64,000 bases of DNA from Amblyornis subalaris (Eukaryota > Chordata > Aves > Passeriformes > Ptilonorhynchidae): positions 496,001-560,000 of the forward strand of contig JACAXG010000204.1 in the NCBI GenBank assembly GCA_018881555.1, read 5' to 3'. The first letter of the stretch is position 1; every line of letters starts with the position of its first letter. Shown here in pieces: positions 23,598 to 35,000 of this stretch. Below the pieces are notes generated by a model. The model was not told the DNA's origin, made no database searches, and saw only the letters and a list, made by a program, of their open reading frames with translations. Position numbers and translations under genes: made by a program.

Positions 23598-23630
23598 GCA
23601 CAGTTTAAAAAAAAAAAAAAAAAAAGAAGC

Positions 23631-25317
23631 CGTGTTCTTTACTTCTTGATGGCTTTCCTTAATGTGTTTGCTTTGAGAACAAAACGAATCTATTTCGACT
23701 CTTTCATTAATATACATTGTTTGAGTATCAGAACAAATCCCTTTGTTATATAAAACGTATCTCATTGGATTGAATTAATGACACTGTTTCATTTAATGTC
23801 TGCTTGATATTCCAGTGTGGTTTACCTTAAACCTAGTAGGTTAGAAGATCAAATAATGGTACATACAAATTAGAGTCATTGCAGCTCCCATTTGAAGCCT
23901 GTTGTTTGATTTCACGCTCATGGTTTTTTCATGCTGATAAGTATAGAGGCCAAAGCTCGGGACATTGCTCCTTTTGCTGCTTTGGGAAAACCCTGTGAAA
24001 TTCAGCAGTCTCCAGAGATGAGGTTCCATTTCTGCCTGAGTATCCCTCCCATCTTGCCTTTTGAATGGTTTTTTCCCCTGAAATGACTGTACCAGATCAG
24101 CTGAGCTGAGGCTGGGGCTGAGATCAGGAGTCTTTGCATTTTCTCCCTGATTCTTGCAGCCACATCTGCATTAGGACAAGTTGCACAGGCTAAATCCACC
24201 TCTAAATGGGACTAATATGCTTGTCCATAATTTGAACTCTATTAGTAGAGACTCCTATTATTACTACTGTGAGTTACTTAAGTCTGTTCAGGGCAGTAGA
24301 AATAAATGAAATATAAATCAGATGATGAATACAGGGAGGGAACATGGTCAGTATTTTGCTTTTCTTCCAAAGGTAAAGGCAAATACAGAAGAGCACATAC
24401 ACCAACCCCATCCCTGCTTTTCAGCAGAGAAGATGCTCTGCAGAGGACTGAATAGGCTAAAAATGTGGGAACTGGTCTCAAACATCACTGAGAGACAAAA
24501 TGAGGACTAGGTCTACAGTAAGAAGAGGCTTCTGTGCCAAAGGCTATTCAGCATCCTTTCCTGAGCTGCAGGGATGAACAGACAGAGACACAAGTCTTAC
24601 TCGGGCCAGGTTGAGAATTCAGTGTGGGGGAGGGCTGGTGAAGATCACTACTTGAAGGAGGAAAATCCCTCACACAAACAGGGAAGACTCAATTTTCCAA
24701 AGTGGCATAGCAAAGGGAGAACTAAAAGGTGCTGCCTGATTCTCTCCCCACTTCTCAGGCCACCTTCCCCACCCTCCCTTGTGACCTTCAAGCTCCCAAG
24801 AGCTCTTCCCTACCCTCGAAGTAGATGCTGCGTCTCTGCAGTGTGAGTCACATCCTGATGTATCTGCAAGAACACATCCATATCATCCAAGCAGGATGGG
24901 CTGCAGCCCCGGGGCATCCAGCTGGGAACACTTCTGGCCAATGAGATACAGCTGGGGGCTGTTGACTGACAATTGTGAGACAAGATCTCAGTCTTGTTTC
25001 AGGTACCCTGCAGTACACAGCACATAAAAGATCCAGCTTCCAAGGGGACAACAGAAAACACTATCAAATGCTGCCTCTATGGCTTAGGTCAGCACTCCTA
25101 AAAATGTTTGACTTTGCAGAGACATCTTTGGGGTTACTGGACTGGGGAATCTGAATATGAGGACCAGCAGGGACAACGAGTGACACAGGAGGGACCATGC
25201 CTTGTCCTGACCTTCCTCCCAGGACATCCCCATGCATTACACCGCAAGGCCAAAGAGTGACCAAATATCCAAGTTCAGCCCCCAGTGAATAGGGAAGCCC
25301 CACAAGGCTGTCAGCCC
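23631..25317. other. Non-coding stretch, no gene recognised
   Basis: Composition returns to ordinary beyond the A-run. Open frames are short (90 codons at most) and unrecognised. No RNA gene or transposon end was identified. Confidence 0.5.
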
Positions 25318-25391
25318 ACTGGAGGTTCATCTACACTGGAGGTTCATTTACACTGGAGGTTCATTTACAGAGGAGGTTCTTTTACACTGGT
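25318..25391 (+). repeat. 17-bp minisatellite, about 4.3 copies
   Basis: The unit ACTGGAGGTTCATTTAC repeats at 25318, 25335, 25352 and 25369, plus a partial copy at 25386. The first copy has CTAC and the fourth AGAGGAGGTTCTTTTAC, while the two central copies are identical. It is a small tandem array, likely expanded by slippage or unequal exchange. The 17-bp period shifts frame, so it is not coding. Confidence 0.97.
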
Positions 25392-26901
25392 GTGCTGGGG
25401 AATAAAGCACTGCTGTGACCACACTGTGATGGGCACTTGTAGTATTCAACTCTCTGGTTGTGGTAGAGACACAGACTAGAACGGAATGGGCTGAAGCACG
25501 AATGCAGACATGGCCTTATGGCTGGTTAAAACACCCTCCTCTGGGCTGTACAGACATGGCAGCCCTGATTTAAGTGATTGCCTTACGGAGACTCCACACT
25601 TCTCTCCAGAAGAAGTTCATCCATTTACACTGCAGGTGCTGGAAAGCAAAACAAATTGCAGCATAAGCCTGTGTTGCTGGAGTTGGCAATTATTAAAAGA
25701 AACATCCCAGTCTGAAGCAACAAAAATGAAGAGAGAGCCCAGGTCCACCTAAAAGCCTGTAGCTGCATGTCTTTGTGCACCAGCACACACAAGCTGTATT
25801 ACAGAGGTTCAAAAGCCACTGGATGTTTCATGCTGGCTCCTCTCTCTAATTTGTAGCTGCTAAATCACATTACATGAAACTAAAGGGTTTTTTAAAGGTC
25901 AAACATTCATCCTTCACCAGTGTGCTCCTTGGTACCACTGTGATTATAGTAAACTGCAATCCCATCCCCATGAGTAGTTGAAGGCAACATTTCGTACAAG
26001 AATAAGGTCATGGTTTGCTGTCATTCTTTGTGGAGTCCCATGGAGACACCTCAACCAATAATCACATTTTTGTTTCCCTAAGAAAGCAGTACATCCCTTT
26101 CTGGAGTCACTTTGCCAAATTAGCATTTCTTGACAGAGCCACTGAGTCATTCTCCCTCTTCACGCACAAGATGAAGCAACTCCTCTTCCCACCTTTACCC
26201 CATTCCCACTCCAGGCAGATATCCATTAGAAAACTTTATTTTATTAAAATATGATATGGACTTTGAAAAAGGCTACAGAGCTCTGTCTGTTTTGCCATTG
26301 TGTAACAAACATGGAAATAACACTTGGAAATGTCCGTACAAAGCAAGGTGAGGACTTTCGCACCTTCAATATTCCAATTTCCAACAGCACCTTTCTCCCA
26401 GTCCCAAATGTGAACTGGGGACAGTGACTGTCCCATGGGCCTGGAACCGTGCGAGATGTTTGTGGTGCCAGGGGTAATTCACACATCACAGGGGATTGGC
26501 GGATGGGGAAACACATCACCGGGTGTTTCAGTGCAAAGTGCTGATGCTGCCCAAGCACCTTGTGCAAGCTCTGCATCACTTGGAGAAGGAAGCTGCTGAC
26601 ACTCTCCTCTAGTAATGTCCTTTTGCAAAATTCATGTGAGGTGGCCAGACTTGTCCTGCCACTCCAGAGCCAATGAAGTGGGAATAGGCTGCAACCTCAA
26701 GGCGGCCGACCGTTGAGTCTGAAAATTATGTCCTACCTGTTGAGGAAATCTGTTCTTAAAGCAGGTTTCAATCCCACAGCTTCCCTCTCACTGCAGTAAA
26801 CACTCACATTAGAGCAAACACATCCCCAAAAAAGACTCAGAAGGTTCCAAATCAGAGCCCTTGTCTTACATTTATTAAGGGTACAAGGTCACTCTGGTGT
26901 C
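25392..26901. other. Non-coding stretch, no gene recognised
   Basis: Mixed-composition sequence with only short unrecognised frames. No repeat or RNA gene was identified. Confidence 0.5.
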
Positions 26902-27016
26902 TCATAGAACCACTGAATTGTTTGAGTTCAGAGGAACCTTTAAGTCATCTCATCCAAGCCCCCCTGCAGTGAGCAGGGGCGTCTCCATCTGGATCAGGTT
27001 GCTCAGAACCTCATCC
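26902..27016 (-). mobile_element. CR1 LINE 3' end, severely 5' truncated
   Basis: The plus strand starts TCATAGAACCACTGAATTG and continues with AACCTTTAAGTCATCTCATCC, CCCCCCTGCAGTGAGCAGGG and GGATCAGGTTGCTCAGAACC, all in the order expected for the complement of the CR1 3' UTR. Only about 115 bp survive, ending where the C-terminal ORF2 codons would begin. It carries no coding capacity. Confidence 0.9.
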
Positions 27017-28554
27017 CTTTGCACACTTGCCCTCACCATTGTACAATCATTTGTTAGTGCCCACACAGCCTGAAATATTCCCCATGTTTTCACTGAGGAA
27101 CTTGCGTAACCGCATCACCAGTAAACACACAACAAATTCTGGTGGGAAGAAACACCTTGGAAGCAAATATCCTCTCACCGTGGCATTCATGAGCCATCCC
27201 GAACTCTGGGTATCAGTCTGGTGAGTTCTGAACTCGGCATGGACCACCCCAAGCGAGCACAGACTGGGGAAGGCGTTTCCTTGCACACACGCAGGTAAGC
27301 ACATGCCCTCCTCCTGTAAGCAGCAGCCTTGCAAGGTGCAGTGCACTCACATGAGAGACAAGAAAAGCAGGTTCAGATTCTCCCCCTATCCAGAGGGAAG
27401 CTGGGATTTGCCCCCTGAGACTCCCATGACACAGAGGATGGCCCTGAAGACATAGGGGTAGGTCAGTCCAGGGAGGTATTCACAGCTCCTCTCATTGATC
27501 TGCCTCATCTTGCTTAAAAAGGTGGAAACAGAAATGGAATCAGGAAACGAGTGACTCCACAATCTCTCCTAAGAGATCCAGGCTCCTAACACCACTCCTG
27601 AATACGATATACATTGTACAGGACACCAATTCTCACCTTGGTAGACCTTAGTCTGCACCTCATGGCGTTTTCTTGGGGCATAAGGATTGCTGGGCTGCAG
27701 CTATTGCTTTCAGCAATCAAAAAGAAGAGATACAAACATGCAGGTTTGCAGTCAGCTGGTGAGTGGGTGGGTTAACTCTCCCCGGTGGGGAGCCACAGCA
27801 TGACATCCCAAAAATGGGCACCTCATCCTCGGAGACAGAGGCCCAAAACTTCTCATCCTTTGAAGCAGATCAGATCACGTGTTTTGCTTTTTTCCATACA
27901 CTATGCAGGGAATGCAATTGCATAATTCAATGTTGTGAGTCCTACCAGACAGCAAAGCACCCACAAATAAGCCATCATGACTGTGATGTCTCCTTTCTGA
28001 GTCCCTCCTTCAGAGGGTAAGGGAGACAATTCCACTTCAGTGAACTACAGAACAGACTCCAAAACTGGAATGATTGGCAGAAGGTACATTGTACACAGAT
28101 CCTCCTACCAACTCCTACAAGAAAAGATTGCCTTCTTTCAGCTAGAACAAAGAGCTATTAAGTGAGACAATGGGCCTAGCAGCATTGGTGAACCATCTGT
28201 CATCAGCCGTTAGACATTAGCAATGTCTTTTTTAAGCCAAGCCAATAGAAGCCCCCAGCTACTGCTACAATGCCATATAGGCACAGATGAAAAGTGTCAA
28301 CCCAGCTTATCCTTGTTTTAACTCCTTCCACTCGGTCTGTTCCGTTACTGCTGCCTCCTGTAGCAACCCCAGGGCACGCCGGACCTCACAAATTTCTCAC
28401 AATAATCATCAAACTACGCTTCGTGCCACGTTTCACACAAGTGCAGTGGAGTTGGCTCTGGGGAGCAGGCTGGTTTGGTTTGAGGGCTGGCAGCCAGGAG
28501 ACTGATAAGAAAGAGACACTCGCCCCTCTAGACCCAACTCTCCTAACCCCCAGG
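27017..28554. other. Non-coding stretch, no gene recognised
   Basis: GC-moderate sequence with short unrecognised frames (up to about 104 codons). No RNA gene or transposon was identified. Confidence 0.5.
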
Positions 28555-28590
28555 GACAGTTATCCAGAGTGTGACAGTTATCCAGTTTGT
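28555..28590 (+). repeat. 18-bp tandem duplication, two copies
   Basis: GACAGTTATCCAGAGTGT and GACAGTTATCCAGTTTGT lie head to tail, 16 of 18 bases identical. It is a small local duplication with no recognised function. Confidence 0.9.
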
Positions 28591-31500
28591 GTTCCAGAGC
28601 CCAAATAACCAAAGACAAAGAGGGTCCAAGTCCCTGTGCATAGCTCTGATAGCTGATAAGCAGCAAGCAGCCAAGTTTAGGATAAGAGAAGAAATGTGAG
28701 ATTTAGGCTGAGACACACGGAAGACTGAGGAGAATTGGCCCTACATGTGGGACCAATTATTAGGCTCCTCCGCCCAGCCTGAGCATCCCACTCAGTCAAA
28801 ACTCCTGTTCTGATGACTGGGTTGTACAGAACAACCCAAGCCAAAACAGGATAAGGAGCTAGAGAGCTACCTGGCTGTGCAGATTAAGCTCTGTAGCTTA
28901 AGCAGGAGTTGTCCTATATCTGGCTTATTTACGCCTTTCAGTTTCCAGCCCAAAAGCCTGATCTTAAAGCTTTACTAAGTAAATATTTTCTCTCCTTGAC
29001 TACCAAGCTTTTGCAGTGCTGGGAGGGAGCTGAGTTTGAGCAAAATACTGGAAATGTAAGGTGATTTATTTTCCTAAGAGTAAGGAATCCACATAAAGTA
29101 ACACATTTGCCTAAAAGACTTACAGTTCAAATCCAGTTTAATCGGAGACTGGGGAATTTTTGCTTCCATGGAGGGACAGATACAACCTAATGCCAAATTT
29201 TAGGATGGGTTATCATGCATGAGATTTAAAGGAGCATTTCCTCCCCACAAACCACAAACAGTGAGGAACAGCAAGCAGAGGTCTGCAGCTGGGGTGAGAG
29301 AACAAACTCGGCCTGGCTGGACAACAGTTTTCCCCTACCCAGTTCGTGTGCAATCTCCAGCGGTCCTGGATCAGAGGGGTCCCTATCACTGCTCCTGAGC
29401 CCAGTTGGTGCTTTTCTGTTGCACTTTTAGCTGGGGACCCAGGAAATGGCGTGAGATGTCACTCCTGAGGGGTTGGTCCTGCAGGGTTCGAGCACGCAGA
29501 GCCGCCTCGTCTGTCCCACAGGCGACGGGTGGACGGTCATGGCATTACACCTGGCTAAATCAGGAAACAGTTTCCGTGCAGATGGAGACCAGTGAATCTC
29601 ATCTGGGAGGCAGCAACTGAGAGAAGCCAAGTGAAGCGGGAAGCGAAACAGATTAGCCATGGTTTGCACTCACCATTTGAAACAGCCTCAGAGAGTGCAC
29701 ACGTGGACAGGTGCTGCATGCAGGAGAGAGGCGCTGGTGTTTCTGTGCGCCCCTACCCAGAGCTGAGCAGCAGCAACTCCCAGCCAACAGGCTTGAGGTG
29801 TGCTAAAGCCAAGAGACCACAGGTTCACAGGAAGCGGGCTTCTTCAGGGGGTGTCAATCCAGCTTCTCCCACGCTCTGGAAATGTAAATTAAAAGACAGA
29901 TATAGAACAGTTCAGTGGGACAAAACTGGAATTCGAGCCCGAGGGACAGTTACTGGTCAGTATCACATGGCAAGAACAGAAATGATATGGAACCAAGACT
30001 CTGAGGTCTTCAGCCATTTCACTGCATGGCTAAACTGCAGAATGTGACTGGGATGGAGACTGAGTAGGTGTGATAGTGGCATGCAGCATTGCACGTGCTA
30101 AATAGATCACGAGGCTCTTACATGACCTGCCCTGGTCACTGTGAAGTGGCACAATTTTCGTGGTAACTGGAAATGCAGATGAAGAAGGCACTCTGCTCCA
30201 CGATTTTTTCCAGTGGCTGGTCCTTTGTAAAGCTCCTCCCGTGTTTTTCCAAGTGGGCTTGTCAAAAGCATTCCGCAATGGCCTCTTTCTGCAGCAAAAT
30301 ACGTTAATAGGAACATTTACAACTGTTTCCAGTGAACACCTTACAAAAGTCAACAAGAAACTGCAATTTTAGTGTGTCAAAGGAGCCAGAATATCCTGTC
30401 CCAACATGCCCATCTTTTACCCAATAAAATCCAAAATTGGCGTGACAAGTTGTAATAGACAAACAGCTACGCTCTGTCATTCTTTGGTGTGAAAACACCT
30501 TTAGCCCTTTGCTTTATCAGGCCTAAAGTCATTTCTTTGGCAATAAGATCAACAGAAACCTCTGCATTTTTCTTCCAACAGTTAAATTATTTATGAGCCT
30601 TGAAAATAATCCCACTTTGTCTTCTAACCCTAGTTTTGCATATATACATGTCGACCCCTGTGAATTCGTCAGCTAAAATATGCATTCATTACAAAAGCAT
30701 TTCAGGGTATTTTTTTCTTTCCTCTTTATCTACTTGTTTGAATATGTTGTAAACTTGATTAATGTTGCCTTCTAATCTCTTTCTTTCTAGAGAGAACACC
30801 TGGAGCTCTTTTAACCTGCCTCAAATAAAAAATAAAACCCAAGAGACAAACAACCCAAGTGGCAATATCACACTTTCACAACCCTTTCCTTTCCCTGGCC
30901 ATCCACTGCTCCTCTTCTAAGAGGGTGGACATGTGGCCAAAACTTGTGTCAATGGACCCACAGACCCATGGGTTTCTTCTAAAGCCCCCTTCCTTACGCT
31001 CCTAGTAACCTGCTTGGTTTTAAGCCTCTCTCAGACTGGAATAGTTTGGGGAGATTTATGACAGCAATTCTTCTGGTTCCTTTCACAATGTGTTTTCCGC
31101 TATTCTCATCTATCGCTCTGCCAACATGCATCATTTATTTAATACCAGTCAGTAGCCACATTAAGCTTTTCTTTTTTTCTTTTTTTCTTTTTTTTCGAGG
31201 ACATCTCCTCCCATACCTGGAGAAATCGTGCAGGTAAATAATGTCTGAGCCAACAGTCTTGGACCTGCCTTTTCTGCCTCCATCCAAAGCTTTCCACGGG
31301 TATCAATCATCCTCGAACTAGGATTCTTCTCATTTTAATTATGCTAATATCGCCATAATTTCATTCTCGTTAACAGCAATTGAGTTTCAGTCTCTGCAGA
31401 TGGTGGAGCTGGACAGTTACCAAGCCACATGCCATCTTGAGAGGAGGTTATGGACCAGTGCTTAGCCTGTGGCAGTGCTGCTCAGCACCATTTCTGGGTT

Positions 31501-31688
31501 GCATCACTTCACTTTACCCATTTGTGAAATGACATATGCCTTTGCCTCATACTGGTTTTGAGATTTACAAAGGACACTTTTAAAAATAAAGAAGAGAGTC
31601 CATTGCCCAGTTAGCTCATTCTTGTTATAATACGACCTTGCCTGCTTTGACAATTTCAGGTGAAGGCTATAGAGGAATTATAGTATTG
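28591..31688. other. Non-coding stretch, no gene recognised
   Basis: Mostly ordinary sequence. A GC-richer part near 29400-29900 holds a 151-codon plus-strand frame (29592-30047) without recognisable domain. From 30500 to 30850 the sequence is AT-rich. A T-rich low-complexity run lies at 31166-31195. No RNA gene was identified. Confidence 0.5.
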
Positions 31689-32003
31689 ATTTAAAGGAGC
31701 TACAAAAAGGGACAGACACTCTCCCTTCACGAGGAGCCACAGGAGAAGACAAGGGAGAACAAGCACAAGTTGCAGAGGGAGAAGTTTCTTCTCAACACAA
31801 AAAAGACATTTTTTACAGTGAAAACCATCAGCTCCCCAGGGATGTGGTAGAGTCCCCATCACTGGCGGTTTTCAAGATGCAATTGTATTGCATTGAGTGC
31901 TGGATAATCACATCTAAGATCCCTTTCCCATAAAAATCTGGACCAGGCGAACTTTCTAGGTCCCTTCCAACGTGGGATGTTTCACGATTCTGTGGTTCTG
32001 TGG
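31689..32003 (+). mobile_element. CR1 LINE 3' end, 5' truncated
   Basis: Plus-strand CR1 of a subfamily different from the copy at 15171. Recognisable blocks in order are the ORF2 C-terminus (AACAAGCACAAGTTGCAGAG; TTTTTTACAGTG; CTCCCCAGGGATGTGG), a SPSLAVFKMQL peptide from the usual SPSLEVFK position, and the 3' UTR. The UTR includes AGGTCCCTTCCAACGTGGGA, and the tail is CGATTCTGTGGTTCTGTGG with two near copies of the terminal octamer. About 315 bp remain; no intact RT domain. Confidence 0.92.
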
Positions 32004-35000
32004 CTGCTGCAGATATGCACAGATCTGTGAGCATGTTACCACAACAGACACCACCCCTCTGAACCTTCCCAACAGAGCAGGTATAGACCCAAATCATGGC
32101 AATGCTGATGGGAAGGACCTCTGTGGTTTTCTCATCCAGCCTCGTACCCAAATCAGGTTGGGGCCTCTGGCCATGTCCCTTGTTATTCTCATGAAATAAA
32201 GCAATCAAAGGCTACACAGGTAAATTTGTATAACCACAATTATACCTATGCTGTGGAACAGGCACCCAGTGCAGCCCCTCTCCTCACCACTGTCCAGGCT
32301 CATGGATGCACCAGGCCTTGCTGCATCTGCTTTCTGGACTGGGTTTCTCTTCAAGGAAAACCAGTGTGAGTAAGGAGGGTGGTCAGCACAAAAGCACTTC
32401 CCCAAAGGAATGCTGGGGTGTACAGAGGGACCAGGACTTCAGTTCCTGTGAGGAACTACTCTGCCCCACACAGCAGCTCCAGTTCCACCCAGTGGACAAC
32501 AGGTGGCTTCCCAGAGGTACACTGGATAGTTTGTCACTGGCTGTCCTCACCAGGCCAAGTCCACCTGTACCATCTGTGAGCTACTGACACGTTCCAGACA
32601 CAATCCCAGTAGGACAACTCACCTCTTAGCTGAGTAAACTCTCACTTCCCCTTGACAGAGGAAACTTCAACTTAGACCTGGCTACAGGTCAGAAATCAAT
32701 ACAGCATAAATCAAACTGCACCAGTTCTGCAGGAGTGGCCTAACATTGCGACTGCGAGTGTGATGAATGATTTCACACGGATTTGATGTTTGGGATTTAT
32801 TTTTTTTTAATCTGAGTACAGTCTGGTAGGGCTGATAGGAATTATGATGGGCTATTGCAGCTTTCTGGACTGAAGAACATATTAAAAGCTCTTCAGGAGA
32901 TGATATCTGACCAGCTTCTTGCCCAACTGTTGCCTCCTCCTACTCCATTTGACAGCTGACCTCCCTGATAATCAAAGTAAGACACAGATGGCAGCTGCAC
33001 AGCCGAGGTAAACATGAAACGCTCTCTGTGACAGCCCAGAAGAGTCATTGTTTTCCCATCCCTAAATCAGATGGCAATCTAGGATCCCAGCCAGACCTAT
33101 CTTCCCCCAAGCATCAAAAGCACACAAGGAATGAAGAGGCGTCGTAGTTGAAAGGGTGAGAAACAATTTCACTCGGATTTTGTGTTGCAGTAGGTCTTCT
33201 GCAGATACTTTTAGGATATACCTTTAATCCATGGCAAGGACTTTGACTTCCTTTAATTATTTCATCTGTTGGTGGGGAATTAATTAAAACATGAGGGACA
33301 GTCACCTTTTAAGGGCAAAAGGTTTCGAATTCTGCTTGCTGATCAGGATGACAACAGTATTTATGCTGATGGCCAAAAAGGGCATTTCTGATTCCAATTC
33401 CATTTCCAGAAAACATTAACTTTACCTCACGGTGCATTATTTGAATCGGCGCACGTCGCCAGGGGTTGAATAAGACAGTTTCTCCACACTCCACGACAGA
33501 GTACCGACACTTACTAAATTATGCTGTTAAATACTGTAGTATGGCTATAAAATACAATGAAGGCCCGTGGAAAGATGCCAGCCCCTTTCTCAGAGAGAGA
33601 GAGAGAGCACTTTTTGGAACCCTGCCTGCGGCCCGTAATTTTCACTTCCTCCTACTACAGTGTGAAGTGACATGAAAGGACTTGTAAAGTCAAGTCCAGG
33701 AGGCTGGTGGGGATTTGAAGGAGTAAAGATAAAGTTAGAACATTGATGGCAGCATTTGACCTACTTGAACTTTGAGGGGAAAGAAGGAAGGAGCCAAATC
33801 TCCCACGCATCTCCATAGCAGACCACACTGAAAAAGGAAAAAAAAATCCAGCCCACCAAACCTACACTTTTCAGCCCAGATGGGGCCAAAATATTCAAAA
33901 TACATAAACTTTTAATGGAGAAAATTGTTCAATCAAAAACAGGAAAACTTTCCAGAAAAGTTACTAACAAGGAAAGATATTTCAGTTTTTCATGGGAAAT
34001 GGCATTTGGCAAAGGAAACGAGCCAATGACAAAGGATGGAAGCAGGGTTTACACAAACTGAGTCTTCTGTCAGCAATTCACATGGACCCTGACACATCCA
34101 ACCAATAATTAAGTCCTTTAAGTCCAGCAGGCTCAAAATTAAATGGTTTTTTCCTACTAGTGATTACGAAGCAGTTGAAGGATAAAGGAGTCAAGACAAA
34201 CCTTGCTTTGTGAAAATATTTCAGCAGGAAAGATTTGCCCTCCTCCAGTGGTCATAGTTTGACCTGTCACACTCTGTATGCCTAAAATCCTTCACTGCAG
34301 GAACACAGACAAAATGGTGTTGCCCACAAAGCTTATAATCAAGCTGGGGAACAACAACAGCAAAAACAAAACCAACACATGCCAGCTGTTCAGGTCAACA
34401 GAGAAAAACCCTGTGACAGTGCCTGACAGACAACAGACACAATATTCTGCCCTCCTATTTGCTACCACAGTTCTACAGAGGATGGTTGGTTCATTAGAGG
34501 AAGGCTGAATCAGAGAAACAAAATAATGAAATGGAGATGAGTGAACAAAATTCCACAGGAATTTTTGTCCTCCTAGGTCAACACGGTATCTTCATATATT
34601 TCTTGTATCCCCACACCTATACATTTAAACACAAATCCAGCCAACAACTCAGCCTAAAATGTGTGCCCTTAGCTGTCTTGGGTGTAAAAGCTTTCATCAG
34701 ATGGTCAAACTGGAGAGCAGCAGAATTTCTTTAGTGACAGTGTTTGAACAGAGAAAAACCTGGATTTACCCAAAACACCCTACATTCATTTTCTGGGCCT
34801 GGTGTTCACTGGAGGTGATTCGTTGTTACACCCTGTCTCCAGAACAGACCGAGCTTGAGGCATGGTTTTCAGACTCATTAAAAATTCAGACCAGCTCTGG
34901 TGGCCGCAGAAACCCTTCACATGGTTCCTAGGGATAACTCTGTCAGCAAAGCTCAGAGCTACCTTATTCCAGACAACCTACTTCTTAAAACTCTGTCCAG

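Larger units (their letters stand above)
18773..23630 (+). other. AT-rich transcript-like block (candidate long 3' UTR or lncRNA exon)
   Basis: After a GC-moderate first 300 bp the block becomes strongly AT-rich with numerous A and T homopolymers (for example A20 at 20043-20062, an A20 run near 22772-22793, T runs at 19970 and 23340), ATTTA words and little interspersed repeat. This is unlike the rest of the window. It ends with AATAAA at 23592-23597, CA about 4 nt downstream, and a GT/T-rich stretch (CGTGTTCTTTACTTCTTG) beyond the A-run, the arrangement of a cleavage and polyadenylation site. A possible acceptor (TGTATTTATTTTCCAG) ends at 18998. No coding frame accompanies it. I infer a long plus-strand 3' UTR or non-coding RNA exon whose gene I cannot name; neutral AT-rich DNA is the alternative. 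Confidence 0.4.

Noticed and set aside
28830..29030. Possible solo LTR
   Set aside because: No terminal TG...CA pair, poly(A) signal arrangement or target-site duplication could be identified.
29930..30040. Possible old SINE trace (GGTCAGTATCACATGGCAAG...)
   Set aside because: Loose word order similarity only; no consistent alignment by eye.
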